64,000 nt of DNA from Taeniopygia guttata (lineage: Eukaryota > Chordata > Aves > Passeriformes > Estrildidae). Positions 37,501 to 44,200 of this stretch are shown piece by piece. The DNA lies in assembly GCF_048771995.1 (NCBI RefSeq), contig NC_133030.1, forward strand, positions 56,576,001 to 56,640,000. The letters run 5' to 3'. The notes under the pieces were generated by a model that saw nothing but the letters and a program-made list of their open reading frames with translations, made no database searches and had not been told where the DNA came from. Numbering within the stretch: position 1 is the first letter of the stretch; each line of letters starts with the position of its first letter. The position numbers were made by a program, and so were the translations under genes.

Positions 37501-40500
37501 AGCTGCTGCCATCCGCCCCGGCCGTTACGGTGGTAGAGGGAAGGTCGACCTCTGCACTGGGCAAACTGACCTTGGCTGTGGGACCCTTGGCCTTGGGGGA
37601 GGATGCTGTGAATTTGGGCTTGTCAAACATGGGCATCTTGAGCTTGCCTTTCAGACCTGAGCCTTCCAGCTCGAGCTTGATTTCACCTGAGGGCGCTTTG
37701 AGGTCTATGTCAGATGTCTGGATATCGAGGGAGCCTTCAACAGAGGGCAATGTAATGCCAGGGGCCGTGATGGTGATGTCGGTGTCAGCAGCCTTGATCT
37801 CAGCCTGTGGGAGGCTGACGTCTGTATCTAGTTTCGGAGATTTGATGGTGGGCTTGGCAAAGACCACGCTGGGCACCTTGACTTTGGGCATGTGTATTTT
37901 CATGCCGCCACCCTCAGCTTTGCCAGCAGCCACCTCCAGACTGGCTTCGGCCACGGGGCCCTGCAGGGTGACTTCGCCCTCCTGGCCTTTGGGCAGCGAC
38001 ACCTCGGCCTTGGGCAGGCTGACCTGTGCTTGGGGAGCTTTGACTTTGGGCAGCTTGACGCTGGGCATCTTGACATCAGGCATCTTGAATCGGCCTTTCT
38101 CACCCTCTGCTGCAACTGTGGCCGTCTCGACAGTCACCTCCACACTGGGCGCTTGGATATTGGCTGTGGGCAGGCTCACCTCCACTTCGGTGGCTCCTGA
38201 GGGCATTGTCACTTGAGGCTCCTGGAGGCTGATGTCCACTTCAGCAGCCACAGTGCCCTTTGTGTCCCTGCTGCTGGACCAGCCAAAGGAAGGCATGTCG
38301 AACTTGGGCATCTTGAACTTGCCCTCCTTGGCCTTGCCAGCCTCCTTCTCTGGGCCTTTGGCTTCTCCTTCAAGGCTAAGGGTGGCCTCGGGCACCTGCA
38401 CGTCAACGCTGGCCTGTGGAAGCGTGACGTCAACAGAAGGCAGGCTGATGTCCACCTTGGGAGCTTTGATGTCAGCTTTGGGCATCTTGAGGGAGGGCTT
38501 CTCCAGATTGAATCCGCTGTCATCCGCTGAGGCTTTCACGGTGGTGGAGGGGAGGTCGACCTCTGCACTTGGCAAACTGACCTCAGCTGTGGGACCCTCG
38601 GCCTTGGGGGAGGACGCTGTGAATTTGGGCTTGTCAAACTTGGGCATCTTGAGCTTGCCTTTCAGACCCGAGCCTTCCAGCTCGAGCTTGATTTCACCTG
38701 AGGGCCCTTTGAGGTCTCTGTCACGTGTCTGGATATCAAGGGAGCGTTCGACAGAGGGCAGGGCAATGTCAGGGGCCGTGATGGTGATGTTGGTGTCAGC
38801 GGCCTTGAGCTCAGCACTTGGGAGGCTGACATCTGCACTCAGTTTGGGAGACGTGACGGTGGGCTTGGCAAAGACCATGCTGGGCACCTTGACTTTGGGC
38901 ATGTGTATTTTCATGCCAGCCTCCTCAGCTTTTCCTGAGGATACCTCCATGCTGGCTTCGGCCTCGGGGCCCTGCAGCGCGACTTCGCCCTCCTGGCCTT
39001 TGGGCAGTGACACCTCGGCCTTGGGCAGGCTGACCTGTGCCTGGGGAGCTTTGACTTTGGGCAGCTTGACGCTGGGCATCTTAACATCAGGCATCTTGAA
39101 TCGGCCTTTCTCACCCTCTGCTGCAACTGTATCTGACTCCACTGTCACCTCCACACTGGGCGCTTGGATATCGGCTGTGGGCAGGCTCACCTCCACTTCG
39201 GTGGCTCCTGAGGGCACCGTCACTTGAGGCTCCTGGAGGCTGACATCCACTCCAGCAGCCACAGTGCCCTTGGTGTCCCTGCTGCTGGACCAGCCAAAGG
39301 AAGGCATGCCGAACTTGGGCATCTTGAACTTGCCCTCCTTGGCCTTGCCAGCCTCCTTCTCTGGGCCTTTGGCTTCTCCTTCAAGGCTAAGGGTGGCCTC
39401 AGGCACCTGCAGGTCAACGCTGGCCTGTGGAAGGGTGATGTCGATGGAGGGCAGGCTGATGTCCACCTTGGGAGATTTGATGTCAGATGTTGCAATTTCT
39501 GAAATTTCATTTTTTGTTTTTGTATTTAAGTCCTTAGTTCGTACTGGAATATCTGTTTTTGAAACCCGTATTTTTTCCTTTGTGTCTTCAATTTTAGTTT
39601 CTATTTGCAAAGATTTTATAGTTGTCTCTTTCGGACTCGGCAATTGCCCTTCACGGTTTTTCTTTATGTTGTTTTCATCTCTTGTTCCTATGGATATTCC
39701 TATATGCATTTCAGAACTTGGAACCCGAATTTCTCCTGGTGGTTCACTTACCTGAAGGCCTCCTGCATTTTCCAGTGTTTGCTCTTTTACTTCCTTTTCA
39801 CTTATCTGTGTTTCAGGTTGGGTTGTTTCTTCCTTAGTAGTTGACCAGGTAAATGTCGGGAATTTCAGCTTTGGCAGTCTGAATTTGCTTTCTTTCCCCT
39901 CCACATCTTTTTCTCCTTTCTTCATTTCAATTTCTATGTTTACGGCTTTTTCATTTGTAGGCATGGCTTTATCCTCCATCCATTCCTTATTTACACTATC
40001 TTCTTTGTCCTCTCTGCTTTCTTCTCTTGTTATTTTCATGTCAGTTTTAGGTGCTTTGGCCAGTTTGAATGATGGCATTTTTAATTTTGAAGTAGATATA
40101 TCTGATTCTGCATCTGGCATGAGAGTTTTCACATTGAAATTCCTGCTCTCCTCTAAAGTCATATCAGCTGTTTTTTCTGGTACTGAATGTGGAACGACAC
40201 TTCCCTGTTGGGTAGTGTCAGTCTCTGTCTCTTTTTTTTGGGGCACTGAAATTCCATAATTTATTTTCTGAATGTTTAGTATTTGTGTGTCTTCTTCTGC
40301 CTGTTTATCTCCTGTTCCCAATGTGTCAGATGTCTGTAATTCTGCTTTAGCAGTGCCAATTTCTAGGCCTTTTACATGTACATATCCTTTAGTATTGTGA
40401 CCCGTTAAGTCTATGTTAATTCCACTTTCTCCATCTCTTTTATCTGCTGCTCCCTTCTGTTTCTTTTTTCGGGATTTTGATGAAGCTTGTGGTGATTTTT

Positions 40501-41215
40501 TAGTTGGGCTTACTTTCAGATGAGCTGCTTCTAAACTGGCCCTTGGTATCTCTGTTGTTATGTCTGGTACTTCAGGTACACTAAAATTTGATGTTGCTTC
40601 CTTGTCTTTTTCTTTTTCAACGCTTATTTCAACTTCAGGGCATTGTTTTACATGAGATGCAATACCATTTTTCATCTCTTTTAAGTCTTTTGTTAAAGCT
40701 TCATGTCCCTCCCCTGTTTTCATTTCATAAGCAGGAGATGTGGTATATTCAACAGTTAAGATTTCAGGATTTTCCAAGCTTATATCATCTTTATGTATTT
40801 TTTCTTTTTCAGAGATCAGTGTCGTTCTTATTTCTTTTTTTTGCTTCTCTTGTGGTTCTGGTCTGGACCTATGCATTCTGAATCCAATGCTAGGGAACTT
40901 CAGCTTCCTTTGGCTTGCTTTTTTCTCTTTGGTATGAACCTCTTGTGGAAATTGAGACTCTGTGTCCGTGCTTGTAGGGGAAATATCCTGCACAGCAGGC
41001 TCATATGCATCTGATGTACTATGAGATCTTCTGTGCCTCAATATCTTTTTATTTTTGATTGACTGAAATTTTGGCCATGATAATCTATCTTTTTTAGGTC
41101 TTTTACTTCTTCCTACCCTTTGGCTTACAATTAATGTTTCCCTGTCTTCCTCTGAAATGGCTTTTCCTGAAACAATCAGTGTTTCTTCAGGAATGCTCTC
41201 ACTGAGTTCTTTTTC
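22532..41215 (-). CDS. AHNAK2: AHNAK2 last exon, 6,227 codons without an intron
   Basis: The acceptor cttttag lies at 41222-41216 and the exon opens in phase 0 with [20 protein letters not shown]. The frame then stays open to the stop at 22532-22534. By exon residue, 1-575 are a unique charged region, about 577-4380 the homogenised 337-residue repeats, and about 4380-5420 three diverged copies. The rest is a unique tail with further block-A-like motifs ([33 protein letters not shown]), ending ...IFGDTTK. One huge repeat-bearing terminal exon is the family norm for AHNAK and AHNAK2. There is no ATG near 41041. The frame continues upstream to the acceptor, so this is an internal exon boundary and not a start. 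Confidence 0.95.
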   Translation of the reverse strand, partial: EKELSESIPEETLIVSGKAISEEDRETLIVSQRVGRSKRPKKDRLSWPKFQSIKNKKILRHRRSHSTSDAYEPAVQDISPTSTDTESQFPQEVHTKEKKASQRKLKFPSIGFRMHRSRPEPQEKQKKEIRTTLISEKEKIHKDDISLENPEILTVEYTTSPAYEMKTGEGHEALTKDLKEMKNGIASHVKQCPEVEISVEKEKDKEATSNFSVPEVPDITTEIPRASLEAAHLKVSPTKKSPQASSKSRKKKQKGAADKRDGESGINIDLTGHNTKGYVHVKGLEIGTAKAELQTSDTLGTGDKQAEEDTQILNIQKINYGISVPQKKETETDTTQQGSVVPHSVPEKTADMTLEESRNFNVKTLMPDAESDISTSKLKMPSFKLAKAPKTDMKITREESREDKEDSVNKEWMEDKAMPTNEKAVNIEIEMKKGEKDVEGKESKFRLPKLKFPTFTWSTTKEETTQPETQISEKEVKEQTLENAGGLQVSEPPGEIRVPSSEMHIGISIGTRDENNIKKNREGQLPSPKETTIKSLQIETKIEDTKEKIRVSKTDIPVRTKDLNTKTKNEISEIATSDIKSPKVDISLPSIDITLPQASVDLQVPEATLSLEGEAKGPEKEAGKAKEGKFKMPKFGMPSFGWSSSRDTKGTVAAGVDVSLQEPQVTVPSGATEVEVSLPTADIQAPSVEVTVESDTVAAEGEKGRFKMPDVKMPSVKLPKVKAPQAQVSLPKAEVSLPKGQEGEVALQGPEAEASMEVSSGKAEEAGMKIHMPKVKVPSMVFAKPTVTSPKLSADVSLPSAELKAADTNITITAPDIALPSVERSLDIQTRDRDLKGPSGEIKLELEGSGLKGKLKMPKFDKPKFTASSPKAEGPTAEVSLPSAEVDLPSTTVKASADDSGFNLEKPSLKMPKADIKAPKVDISLPSVDVTLPQASVDVQVPEATLSLEGEAKGPEKEAGKAKEGKFKMPKFDMPSFGWSSSRDTKGTVAAEVDISLQEPQVTMPSGATEVEVSLPTANIQAPSVEVTVETATVAAEGEKGRFKMPDVKMPSVKLPKVKAPQAQVSLPKAEVSLPKGQEGEVTLQGPVAEASLEVAAGKAEGGGMKIHMPKVKVPSVVFAKPTIKSPKLDTDVSLPQAEIKAADTDITITAPGITLPSVEGSLDIQTSDIDLKAPSGEIKLELEGSGLKGKLKMPMFDKPKFTASSPKAKGPTAKVSLPSAEVDLPSTTVTAGADGSSLNLEKPSLKMPKADIKAPKVDISLPSIDITLPQASIDLQAPEATLSLEGEAKGPEKEAGKAKEGKFKMPKFGMPSFGWSSSRDTKATVAAEVDISIQEPQVMVPSGATEVEVSLPTADIQAPSVEVTVESATVAAESEKGRFKMPDVKMPSINLPKVKAPQAQVSLPKAEVSVPKGQEGEVALQGPEAEASLELAAGKAEGGGMKIHKPKVKVPSVVLSKPTIKSPKLDTEVSLPSAEIKAADTDITITAPDITLPSVEGSLDIQTSDIDFKAPSGEIKLELEGSGLKGKLKMPKFDKPKFTASSPKAEGPTAEVSLPSAEVDLPSTTVTATADGSGLNMEKPSLKMPKADIKAPKVDISLPSVDVTLPQASVDVQVPEATLSLEGEAKVPEKEAGKAKEGKFKMPKFGMPSFGWSSSRDTKGTVAAEVDISLQEPQVTMPSGTTEVEVSLPTADIQAPSVEVTVETATVAAEGEKGRFKIPDVKMPSVKLPKVKAPQAQVSLPKAEVSLPKGQEGEVALQGPEAEASLEVAAGKAEGGGMKIHMPKVKVPSVVLSKPTIKSPKLDTDVSLPQAEIKAADTDITITAPDITLPSVEGSLDIQTSDIDLKVPSGEGKLKLEGSGLKGKLKMPKFDKPKFTASSPKAKGPTAEVSLPSAEVDLPSTTVTARADGSGLNLEKPSLKMPKADIKAPKVDISLPSPDITLPKASIDLQAPEATLSLEGEAKGPEKEAGKAKEGKFKMPKFGMPSFGWSSNRDTKDTVAAEVDVSIQEPQVTVPSGATEVEVSLPTADIQAPSVEVTVETATVAAEGEKGQFKMPDVKMPSIKLPKVKAPQAQVSLPKAEVSLPKGQEGEVALQSPEAEASLEVAAGKAEGSSMKIHMPKVKVPSVVLSKPTIKSPKLDTDVSLPSAEIKAADTDITVTAPDITLPSVEGSLDIQTSDIDLKAPSGEGKLKLEGSGLKGKLKMPKFDKPKFTASSPKAEGPTAEVSLPSAEVDLPSTTVTATADGSGLNLEKPSLKMPKADIKAPKVDISLPSVDVTLPQASVDVQVPEATLSLEGEAKVPEKEAGKAKEGKFKMPKFGMPSFGWSSSRDTKGTVAAEVDISLQEPQVTMPSGATEVEVSLPTADIQAPSVEVTVETATVAAEGEKGRFKIPDVKMPSVKLPKVKAPQAQVSLPKAEVSLPKGQEGEVAQQGPEAEGSLEVAAGKAEGGGMKIHMPKVKVPSVVFAKPTIKSPKLDTDVSLPQAEIKAADTDITITAPDITLPSVEGSLDIQTSDIDLKAPSGEIKLELEGSGLKGKLKMPKFDKPKFTASSPKAKGPTAEVSLPSAEVDLPSTTVTAGADGSGLKLEKPSLKMPKADIKAPKVDISLPSDDITLPQARIDLQAPEATLSLEGEAKGPEKEAGKAKEGKFKMPKFGMPSFGWSSSRDTKDTVAAEVDISIQEPQVTVPSGATEVELTLPTADIQAPSVEMTVETATVAAEGEKGRLKMPDVKMPDVKTPSVKLPKVKAPQEQVSLPKAEVSLPKGQEGEVALQSPEAKPSLEVAAGKAEGGGMKKHMPKVKVPSLVFSKPTIKSPKLDTDVSLPSAEIKAADTDITITAPDITLPSVEGSLDIQTSNIDLKVPSGEGKLELEGSGLKGKLTMPKFDKPKFTASSPKAKGPTAEVSLPSAEVDLPSTTVTAKADASGLNLEKPSLKMPKADIKAPKVDISLPSIDITLPQASIDLQAPEANLSLEGEAKVPEKEAGKAKEGKFKMPKFGMPSFGWSSSRDTKATVAAGVDVSLPEPQVMVPSGATEVEVTLPTADIQAPSVEVTVESATVAAEGEKGRFKMPDVKMPSVKLPKVKAPQAQVSLPKAGVSVPKGQEGEVALQSPEAKASLEVAAGKDEGGSMKIHMPKVKVPSVVFSKPTIKSPKLDADVSLPQAELKAADTDITITAPDITLPSVEGSLDIQTSDIGLKEPSGEIKLELEGSGLKGKLKMPKFDKTKFTASSPKAKGPTAEVSLPSAEIDLPSTTVTAAVEGSALNLEKSSIKMPKADIKAPKVDISLPSVDVTLPQASVDLQAPEATLSREGEAKGPEKEAGKAKEGKFKMPKFGMPSFGWSSSRDTKGTVAAEVDVSLQEPQVTMPSGATEVEVTLPTADIQAPSVEVTVETATVAAEGEKGRFKMPDVKTPSIKLPKVKAPQAQVSLPKAEVSLPKGQEGEVALQSPEAEASLEVAAGKAEGSSMKIHMPKVKVPSVVLSKPTIKSPKLDTDVSLPSAEIKAADTDITITASDITLPSVEGSLDIQTSDIDLKTPSGEGKLKLEGSGLKGKLKMPKFDKPKFTASSPKAEGPTGEVSLPSAEVDLPSTTVTATVDGSGLNLEKPSIKMPKADIKAPKVDISLPSPDITLPQASIDLQAPVATLSLEGEVKVPEKEAGKAKEGKFKMPKFGMPSFGWSSSRDTKGTVAGEMEISLQEPQVTVPSGATEVEVSLPTADIQAPSVEVTVESATVAAEGEKSRFKMPDVKMPSIKLPKVKAPQAQVSLPQAEVSLPKGQEGEVTLQGPKAEASPEVAAGKAEGSSMKIHMPKVKVPSVVFAKPTIKSPKLDTDVSLPQAELKAADTDITITAPDITLPSVEGSLDIQTSDIGLKEPSGEGKLELEGSGLKGKLKMPKFDKPKFTASSPKAEGPTAEVSLPSAEVDLPSTTMTASADGSGFNLEKSSLKMPKADIKAPKVDISLPSIDITLPQASVDLQAPEATLSLEGEAKVPEKEAGKAKEGKFKMPKFGMPSFGWSSSRDTKGTVAAGVDVSLQEPQVTVPSGATEVEVTLPTADIQAPSVEVTVEMATVAAESEKGRFKMPDVKTPSVKLPKVKAPQAQVSLPKAEVSLPKGQEGEVALQGSEAEASLEMAAGKAEGSGMKIHMPKVKVPSVVFAKPTIKSPKLDTDVSLPQAELKAADTDITITAPDITLPSVEGSLDIQTSDIDLNAPSAEGKLELEGSGLKGKLKMPKFDKPKFTASSPKAEGPTAEVSLPRAEVDLPSTPVTASGEGSGLNLEKPSLKMPKADIKAPKVDISLPSDDITLPQASVDLQAPEATLSLEGEAKGPEKEASKAKEGKFKMPKFGMPSFGWSSSKEAKATVAAEVDVGLQEPQVTVPSGMADVDMTFSDSEIQVPCSDVSLDSSIFKEGELSKSKTSVFRMPKISLSKSFKPHAQSQSGCDVSVSETLCYSLTEETSVPSESIEPKPFPDIKVESVSKSTKFRIPSIGFSKKSDVTSSKIDLESSLQKGDITLTKYQINSTESESKIASLADENFSDFEILCEDGSEEQGSIKLEGKTTSAEIPLADTEVTVKIPKFRKPKFRIRSKGKASESDICSSMESEISKGRLTSDMTDPDIEKPAHISDAQLGVKLHKPSLEVVLDAPAMDPNLSSMEVTLPNLETEIHGPDLECKAEQEVVTGEKDTEEKENKFKSSKFKLPSFRWSPKKEAIAPSHVEEHLEGPTLSTLSGDMGSELTFPTPENQYLHAEFDATEKDGEKAKTKKSQFTMPKISFPKIKGQKVQVSLPVLETDVSGPKQEIEGVSVLKSEKGSSGEGAELGIKVPKVTVPTLEFSKPEGKAPKIEMDISMSAGEVKVPTCEGDELTLKAAAANVSLSTSDTKMIPKGSLEVKSPDISVEGTSSEIAVGDVEIKAEGSEGKTKMSKFQMPKVGIALSKGKGSEKDVGQSKSEVKVPQLKATVEISDIAIEAPNLKVECGTEMGTYSPEAKITKTDSKTSEADVHLPSADIPIRKTDSDIQDSDAAVKIKGEIKQDGDGEEKEGHFKMPKFKLPSFSWSPKKEASVKSDSGANLEDQKLAVMSSRIDTEVKDTTIDDQGSGPDLDMEISAGKVEQKSPVKKPQFVMPKISLSKIKVPKSQSHSPRVEADATLPKREIEGDDSIKIHDIEKSHPEGIKEGAQISINLADTTVHTLNFSRVETEASETEITVSSGKIDASLTPSEGSVQQVDLKVSSTNEGNIKKTGTKPPKGEASVDLKSPDMLTETSSVVDGRKVKLEGPEGKTKMPKFQKTKFGISQTKGKVPVTEISSPKIETELPQLRTTNEIADIAVGVPASELTSDMSDPGIVDGKIKTPQTLTGGIEDAKVDISTQSVPKPKTEGVIESLGEKEIQLKEHEIKAEEVQTEEHQGWFKMPKFRIPAFGRSSLKEKKSDADIERSMEKAHASTPSAKVQTEASVPENTFSLPHAVAEITIGKEGIQKLGDSVKSYNVSLPKIEGDISLSTERTDSRVSIQKTESYADVVKRIAEGHTSEITVSAAELSKSFPSSDTDKDKSATNRFPTCTLTFPEHKGKSQDINVQMVESSMKLETSGVECKPSSAEIALDATQMKINVSLPKEELDSQNKEAAIKKGKIKGEVNIIGKDSEESKLKRTTCEWSATKGLEDGTYVTAKLEDLKVEVPTVKTDVKITGVDPEMKFQVKSVEKDVSAGVEVQVEDRAEISKIKAYKFKIPRFGMLRSEIKGFEDDTDLPKSEADSAPKSERGTAEMQLQKPEGSIGLKSPDHIEASASITGGTVDQIQGVPEVSVRIPKLKIPRFTFRTPPIEADVLLSKVVTDPKGSSTDIEIVQLQASSAIPEETPGAVEGGIQKAKSKILMLTEPDIKTAQMTATIESSLSSAGQDIHWSYIEGQEVSEKVEPEHVAIERCEIYTTEILKESEILSAEVKTAALGFSLLKAKLPESHSDLDMLVQQPSPTGDASVRKPTAESFGVAAQRTELKLSDKPHCESEESRGKLSLSKLKTSAEVKGSSKLEESFPDKSPEGITAAPLSEDEDVVEAVEGEEKDITNEKEKTDSKRSPGRFKFWLPNIGFSSSGDEASTDSKAEIKKSVPEDVKPAETSDDSSKQGEKTGWFRLPKLGFTSPSKKAKSVDKEELGHKEGRLSDEDSPTDKPDVFFDAQESLSPKEIGEGEKAETDGSSSIVTSSARTELILLEEEKDSKSNIFGDTTK

Positions 41216-44200
41216 CTAAAAGAACAAATAGTAATCAGAAGATTAGAAGTAACCTAAATATAAGCGCAACAGAAAATAAAAATCATACCATAAAACATGT
41301 AGAAAAATGTTCTTGTTATTACTAGTATCTACTTGTTATATAAAAAAATCCTGAAGATTACAAAAATATGCAATGTCAGGCAGAAATTACATAAAACATA
41401 TTGACTGTAATATATGGATTTCTGAAGATTTTCATTCCTTGCAAAACATTACAATAAACAGAGGTTTCTATATGTATCTATATATGTCTATATGTTCCTA
41501 TAAATATATATTATATACATTTGAAAAAAATATATGAAAAACATAAGTAGAAAATATAATCTTTAAGTTGATGGAAACCTATGAAGAGATCATAGGTCCA
41601 TCAAAATATCAGTGGTTAGACACATATTTTTCTAACAGAAAAATCTTACAGAGGAGTTTTGGATAAAAATTTTTACTGCTATTTTACATTTTTTAACATA
41701 CTTATTATAAGCATTACAGAGATTACCCAAGTCTGTTCCATCAGTGGATAATTAACAATTAAAAGACACTAACTCACTAAAGAATATTTTCATACCCTAC
41801 AACAAGACTGTAGATTTATATAACATCTATAGTCTCCCTCAAGATATTTAAAAAGCTGCAAATATTGTGTGGGATTTTTTTAAAATCATGAATATTCATG
41901 CTAGTAACTTTAAACACATGTGTCTTAAGAAGACACTAGCATGTGTTTTATGATCTATTTCCACACAGCACATTACTATAGTATGTTACCCAAACTTCGT
42001 AAATTAATCAGATATCAACCTGGCCTATCCTTTCCTTTTTGTGCTGGGCTGTGGAGTGTTCTAGATCTTCTTGCACAGCAATTTTTCTTTTGAGGCTGAA
42101 TTGGACTCTGTATGGCTCGGAATATTGGAGAATCTTGAGTGCATCTTCATATTTGATATTATCAAAAAATATTGTAGCACTTAGAAGCTGATCACCTGCA
42201 AGTGGAATAATGCATAATTTTAATTAGTTTGTGATTTGTTATAGTGGGTTGTTTTTTTGTTTTTTTTTTTTTTTAGTTTTTTATATACTACTTTCTGTCT
42301 GTCTTCTCCACTGTTCCAGTGAAAACTGATATTTTACAGTATACAAAAACCATCACATTTCATTATTGTTCAAGCAAGTGATCTTAGAAATTATTAATAT
42401 GGACAGGTTGAACTCACAGATAACATTAGTTGGTTTGAAATCTACTACTTTCTGATACCTAGAGAGATGGGAGATCACACAGCTACAAATCTCATTATTT
42501 AAAGATACAGAATAAAATCATAACAAAATAAAAAATCAGACTGTACCTTCTCTAAGACTAAATATTTTTGAAGCAGGAGATTCCTTCAGTACTTTTTTAA
42601 TAAATATTCCTTCATTTCCTCCACCTTTCACACTAAAACCACTAGCTCCAGCTTCCACTTCTGTTTTCAGGGTCACTTCCATTGTCTCCTAGAGATGCAA
42701 AAAGATGTGAATTTATCATTTTTATTCATTTGTATTAAAGGATTCTAAGTTGTTCTACAATAAAAAAAATAGCCTCCTCAGGTATATTTTTAATAGCTCA
42801 AGAAAGATTATCCAAAATAGAGAATATGCTTAGTGTGGGTTTGATTCTGTTCTAAATTACAATTAAGCATCTGTGTTAGGGTTATGTTGAATCAGGGTCA
42901 TAGGGAAAATAGGTTATAATTTTAAAATGTGAAACATGGAAACTTTTAGAGCTGAAAGATTGTATTTTCTGTGAAGATGTTAACCAGTCAAATTAACATC
43001 TATGGGCCAGAAAAGTCGGAATAAGAGCTAATGCTGTACTGCACTCCAATTAGACAAGGCTAAAGAAAGAATTCTAAAAAGAATTATGGAAGGACCACAA
43101 ATACGACAAATAAATGTTCCTGCCCTTGCCACAACTCAGCCATTCATGAAATTCCTGGTCAAAACAAGTCCAAAGTGATTCTTTGCCCATTTGTCCTTCC
43201 TTCTGTCCACCCATTCATGTCTGTGTGTTTTAACAAACTTCGCTATTTACAAGGCTCATACATAAAACTACAGAGTGCTTTTAGACTGACCTGTGGGTGA
43301 CTTTGCTTTGATTTGTCTGTAGAATGTTTTTTGTTTTCTTCTTGAAGCTGAAAAATAATTTTTAATTATTTCAAGTTCAGAAGCCACGGTGTTCTTGAGT
43401 AAAACAAAAGTCAATTAAAATTCCTGGTTTGGAGCAAGAAATTAGGCTGAATTTAATTTAAAGCAAAATCAGGATCAAATGCTATGTACAACATGAATGA
43501 TTTAACTATACTAATCCCAGTAGTAAACTAGATGCCAAGGCCTCCCTTCATTGTATCAAAATTTGCATTAAATCACAGACGATTGTACCAAAATTTGCAT
43601 TTGGTCAGAGACCAAATGTCTTAAGATATTGGGAGTTTTTCTGTGTCCTAATATAGTATATTGTTCACCTTTCAATTTTGTAAATACAATTTTTTTTCTT
43701 ATTCAACTTCAGCATGAATTTTAAACTGTTGCCTACTTAACATGGCTGTACTAATTAAATCTCTTAACTTTGAATAACCAAGAGGTACAGGTAATTTTGT
43801 AATACTTAGGAGCAATATTCAAACCATGCATTCCAACAGGAAAAACACTGGACAGGAAGACAATATGGCTGCAACAATGGCCCATTCTATGACATGTGAC
43901 TCTCTGCTACTTGTGAGAGATAAAGCCTCTTGAATCAACTTGATAAAGCCATGTCTGCACAAAAATTCAGTATCTTGCCTTTGAATAGTCTTCTTCTACT
44001 GGATACTCATAAACTGGAGAGGATCCTTGCGGCCTTGGACGAATGTCTTCTACTGCCACTTCATTAACCTGTGGAAAAGACATGAGTGGTGGTAAAGGAA
44101 CACCCACCATTAAGCAGTGACTCTTTTTTAGGAGTGTTTCTCTAGCTATCCATAGTGTCCTTCTGATAAAAATCTTTCATTAGTGATGGTGGATAAAAAA

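Noticed and set aside
28088-39755. Twelve repeated plus-strand open frames of about 324-333 codons, one per AHNAK2 repeat, and shorter ones in other frames
   Set aside because: They are antisense shadows. A GC-rich, stop-poor coding repeat copied twelve times gives the same open antisense frame twelve times. Their residues have no family resemblance, and the sense frame is continuous through 6,227 codons.
22532-41041. AHNAK2 beginning as an intronless protein at 41041
   Set aside because: There is no ATG there. The frame continues upstream through [10 protein letters not shown], a conserved AHNAK2 segment, to a good acceptor at 41216, and the PDZ exons lie beyond it.
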